Shown here in pieces: positions 61,563-64,000 of a DNA stretch of 64,000 bases. The translations under genes and the position numbers were made by a program. Numbering within the stretch: position 1 is the first letter of the stretch; each line of letters begins with the position of its first letter. Location of the stretch: positions 3,906,001 to 3,970,000 of the forward strand of contig NZ_CP192063.1 of assembly GCF_050942425.1 (NCBI RefSeq). Direction: 5' to 3'. The notes under the pieces were generated by a model. The model ran no database searches. It was not told the DNA's origin and worked only from the letters and a program-made list of their open reading frames with translations. The stretch is from Actinoallomurus sp050942425. Its GTDB lineage: Bacteria > Actinomycetota > Actinomycetes > Streptosporangiales > Streptosporangiaceae.

Positions 61563-63074
61563 GTGCACATCGTCGTGGTCGGCGCGTCGCTGGCCGGCGT
61601 CCGCACCGTGCAGGCCCTGCGCCGCAGGGGATCCGACGCCCGCATCACACTGATCGGCGCCGAACCGCGCGTCGCGGCCGACCGGCCCCCGCTGTCCAAG
61701 ACCTACCTCGCCGACCCCGGAGCCGAGGCGCCGCCCCTACTGTCCACCGACCGGCTCGCCGAACTCCACGTCGACACACGCCTGGGCAGACGGGCGACGG
61801 CGCTGGACCTCGGCGACCGGTCCGTCGCCTTGGACGACGGCGACCGGGTCCGCTTCGACGCGCTCGTCGTGGCGACCGGGTCGGCTCCGCGTCTCCTCCC
61901 CGGCGTCCGGCCGGGCGGCGGCGTGCACGTACTGCGCACCCCCGAGGACGCCGCCGCCATTCGCGCCGGCTGCCGGCCGGGCACCCGCGTCGTCGTCGTG
62001 GGCGGCGGGTTCATCGGCGCCGAGGTCGCCTGGACGGCCCGTGGCCTGGGCTGCGAGGTCACGATCGTCGAGCCGCGGGCCGCCCTGATGGAGCGCGGCC
62101 TCGGCCCGCACCTCGGCGCCGCCCTCACCCGGATGCACACCCGCGCCGGGGTGACACCGCGACTCGGCACGGGCATGGCGGCGGTTGAGCGCGGCGGGAT
62201 CGATGTGGTGGCGGTTGAGCGTGCCGGGATCGATGTGGTGGCGGTTGAGCGTGGCGGGGCCGATGTGGTGGCGGTTGAGCGTGGCGGGGCCGATGTGGTG
62301 GCGGTTGAGCGTGGCGGGGCCGACGCGGTGGCGGTCGAGTGCGCCGGGATCGATATGGCGGCGGTTGAGCGCGGCGGGGCCGACGTGGCGATGGTTGAGC
62401 GTGGCGGGGCCGCCATGGCGGCGGTTGAGCGCGCCAGGGGTGAGGTGGTGCCGGTTGAGGGTGCCGGGGTCGGTGCCGCCGGTGAGCCGGACCGTCGTGC
62501 GGTCACGGCCGTCCGGCTCACCGGGGGCGAGCGCATCCCCGCCGACCTGGTCGTGCTCGGCGTCGGGGCGGTGCCGGAGACCGGCTGGCTGACCGGCTCG
62601 GGGCTCACCCTGGACGACGGGGTCGTCTGCGACGAGCACCTGGCCGCGATCGGCGCCCCGGGCGTGTACGCCGCCGGTGACGTCGCCCGCTGGCACCATC
62701 CCCGGTACGGGGAGCCGGTCCGCGGCGAGCACTGGACCAACGCCGTCGACCACGCCGCCGTGGTGGCCGCGAACCTCACCGGCGGCCACGTCACCTGCGA
62801 CGCCGTACCGTACGTCTGGTCCGACCAACTCGGCGGGCGGTTGCAGATCTACGGGCGGTTCCGGCCCGAAGACGAGGTGCGGATCGTGCACGGCGACCCG
62901 GAGGACGGGCGCTTCGTCGCCGTCGCCGTCGCCGGTGACGGGGGAGTGTTGCAGGGGGTCGCGGGATTCGGCGTCACCCGAGAGCTCGCCCCCTTCCGCA
63001 GGCTCCTCCTGGCGGGAGGAACCTGGCAGGAAGCACTGGACGCGCATGGTGATCTGGCGAAGGGACGACGATGA
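61563..63074 (+). CDS. FAD-dependent ferredoxin-reductase-like oxidoreductase with repeat insert
   Basis: A 503-residue FAD/NAD(P) reductase of the rubredoxin/ferredoxin-reductase group, about 100 residues longer than usual. FAD motif VVVGASLAGVRTVQAL, RPPLSK, VVATGSAPRLLPG, NAD motif VVVVGGGFIGAEVAWTARGL, and GVYAAGDVARWHHP. Residues about 205-304 are ten 10-residue repeats (VAVERGGADV) in the loop before VTAVRLTGGERIPADLVVLG. GTG 61563 follows GAGGAG. It would supply electrons to an oxygenase of the cluster. Confidence 0.92.
   Translation: MHIVVVGASLAGVRTVQALRRRGSDARITLIGAEPRVAADRPPLSKTYLADPGAEAPPLLSTDRLAELHVDTRLGRRATALDLGDRSVALDDGDRVRFDALVVATGSAPRLLPGVRPGGGVHVLRTPEDAAAIRAGCRPGTRVVVVGGGFIGAEVAWTARGLGCEVTIVEPRAALMERGLGPHLGAALTRMHTRAGVTPRLGTGMAAVERGGIDVVAVERAGIDVVAVERGGADVVAVERGGADVVAVERGGADAVAVECAGIDMAAVERGGADVAMVERGGAAMAAVERARGEVVPVEGAGVGAAGEPDRRAVTAVRLTGGERIPADLVVLGVGAVPETGWLTGSGLTLDDGVVCDEHLAAIGAPGVYAAGDVARWHHPRYGEPVRGEHWTNAVDHAAVVAANLTGGHVTCDAVPYVWSDQLGGRLQIYGRFRPEDEVRIVHGDPEDGRFVAVAVAGDGGVLQGVAGFGVTRELAPFRRLLLAGGTWQEALDAHGDLAKGRR
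62175..62474 (+). repeat. 30-bp in-frame repeat, ten units
   Basis: Ten consecutive 30-bp units encode VAVERGGADV variants. Units 3-5 are nearly identical, implying recent expansion; the outer units have diverged. They sit in a surface loop of the reductase. Confidence 0.92.
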
Positions 63075-64000
63075 GGTTTGGTCTGGCCATCATGAACGAC
63101 TTTCCGCCGGAGGTCGTGCCGGCGGAACGGATCGGCGCGCTGCGCGAGCAGGTCGCCGCCGCCCGGGAGGCGGGTTTCTCCTCGATCTGGATGCTGCAGC
63201 ACTACCTCGGCACCATGCCGACCCTCCAGCCGCTGCCGACGCTCGCCGCCCTGACCGCCGAGACCGGCGGCATGGACATCGGCACGAACATGCTCATCCT
63301 GCCCCTGCATCATCCGGTCGAGGTCGCCGAGCACTTCGCCACGCTCGACCACCTGTCCGGTGGCCGGGTGATCGCCGGGTTCGGCATGGGCTACCGGGAG
63401 AACGAGTTCCGTTCCTTCGGCGTCCCCCTGGACGAGCGCAAGACCCGGTACGAGGAGTCCGTGGAGATCATCCGGGCGTTGTGGTCCGGGAAATCGGTCA
63501 GCCACCGAGGCGCGCACTTCGCCCTCGACGAGGAGCGGATCAGCCTGCCCCCGGTCCAGCCGGGCGGCCCGCGGATCTGGGTCGGCGCGGGTGCCCACCG
63601 CACCGGCGCCCGCCGGGCCGCTCGGCTCGGCGACGGCTGGATCGTGCCGCCGCACGTCTCACCGGACCGCCTGACGACGGTGCTCGGCTGGCACCGGGAG
63701 GAGACCGAACAGCTCGGCGACGAGCGCCGGCACGAGTACGTCATCCGCCGCGAACTCGTCCTCGACCACGACGGCGACCGCGCACGCGAGGTCGGCCTGC
63801 GCGCCCGCGGCGCCCTGACCCGCGCGTACGCCGCGTTCAACGCGCCGGACCGAACCGCGTCGTACCGTCATCTCCAGAGCGCCGACGCGGCGAAGGAGGT
63901 CGCCGACGAGTCGTACATCTTCGGCACGCCGGAGCTGGCGGTCGACCGGCTTCAGGCACTGGAGCGGCTCGGCGTCGGATACGTGATCCTGCGAATGCAG
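63071..64000 (+). CDS. LLM-class (luciferase-like) flavin monooxygenase, 3' end outside the window
   Basis: At least 310 residues of a bacterial-luciferase-like F420/FMN oxidoreductase: MRFGLAIMNDF, GFSSIWMLQHYL, the TNMLILPLHHPVEVAEHFAT block, DHLSGGRVIAGFGMGYRENE and GGPRIWVGAGAHRTGARRA. ATG 63071 overlaps the reductase stop by four bases. It is probably the oxygenase or dehydrogenase partner within the catabolic operon. Confidence 0.92.
   Translation, partial: MRFGLAIMNDFPPEVVPAERIGALREQVAAAREAGFSSIWMLQHYLGTMPTLQPLPTLAALTAETGGMDIGTNMLILPLHHPVEVAEHFATLDHLSGGRVIAGFGMGYRENEFRSFGVPLDERKTRYEESVEIIRALWSGKSVSHRGAHFALDEERISLPPVQPGGPRIWVGAGAHRTGARRAARLGDGWIVPPHVSPDRLTTVLGWHREETEQLGDERRHEYVIRRELVLDHDGDRAREVGLRARGALTRAYAAFNAPDRTASYRHLQSADAAKEVADESYIFGTPELAVDRLQALERLGVGYVILRMQ

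Overview
The window is very GC-rich with GTG/TTG starts, tight 4-base start/stop overlaps and families typical of actinomycetes (DUF2637, FHA-Ser/Thr kinase, SpoIIE phosphatase, many TetR/MarR/GntR regulators, desferrioxamine-type siderophore genes). I infer a soil actinomycete, perhaps Streptosporangiales; no rRNA or tRNA gene was recognised, so placement is loose.

Layout. 1-8.1 kb: penicillin-acylase-family hydrolase (cut by the window edge), DUF2637 membrane protein, truncated metallophosphoesterase, DUF1345-like membrane protein, Sel1 fragment, FHA/zinc-ribbon/Ser-Thr kinase, DUF1152 protein. 8.1-13.4 kb: an AT-richer island holding a compact candidate RiPP operon: 41-aa precursor ending GSHYAFV, FxsB-type radical SAM/SPASM maturase, SAM methyltransferase, MFS exporter and a non-RimK ATP-grasp ligase. 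This is the best candidate for an undescribed system. 13.4-17.4 kb: two divergent regulator/enzyme pairs (SnoaL/TetR and alpha/beta-hydrolase/TetR), each with two near-palindromic operators about 38-39 bp apart, and a DapA-family lyase. 17.5-22.9 kb: Gfo/Idh/MocA dehydrogenases; the third is split by an IS200/IS605-like element carrying only a long tnpB, and its flanks still rejoin in frame. 23-28 kb: small secreted protein, secreted sialidase-like protein, DHA2 exporter/MarR pair with three AT-rich repeats.

28-38.5 kb: a complete hydroxamate siderophore locus around a DmdR-type iron box: leftward binding protein, siderophore-interacting reductase, PLP decarboxylase, N-monooxygenase and a fused GNAT-IucA/IucC protein; rightward two FecCD permeases and an ATPase. 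38.6-48.6 kb: ArsR-like regulator; a leftward importer plus peptidase operon (permease, ATPase, M19 dipeptidase, binding protein, CocE hydrolase); a DUF6801-like secreted protein with a chimeric broken copy beside it; PAS-SpoIIE phosphatase. 48.9-64 kb: FadR-type GntR regulator and a two-armed acyl-CoA catabolic cluster (thiolase, SDR, crotonase / two acyl-CoA dehydrogenases, CoA ligase, CitE-like lyase, CoA-transferase, SDR, amidohydrolase, MenB/BadI-like hydrolase, FAD reductase, luciferase-like monooxygenase).

A recurring oddity is tandem duplication, often in frame: 30-bp units in the GNAT-IucA/C linker, 42-bp units in the decarboxylase, ten 10-residue units in the FAD reductase, a 59-bp duplication creating a 19-codon leader before the CitE-like gene, 42-bp units triplicating the start of an SDR, and a 13-unit intergenic array. 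All similarity calls were made by reading the sequence; no search was run.
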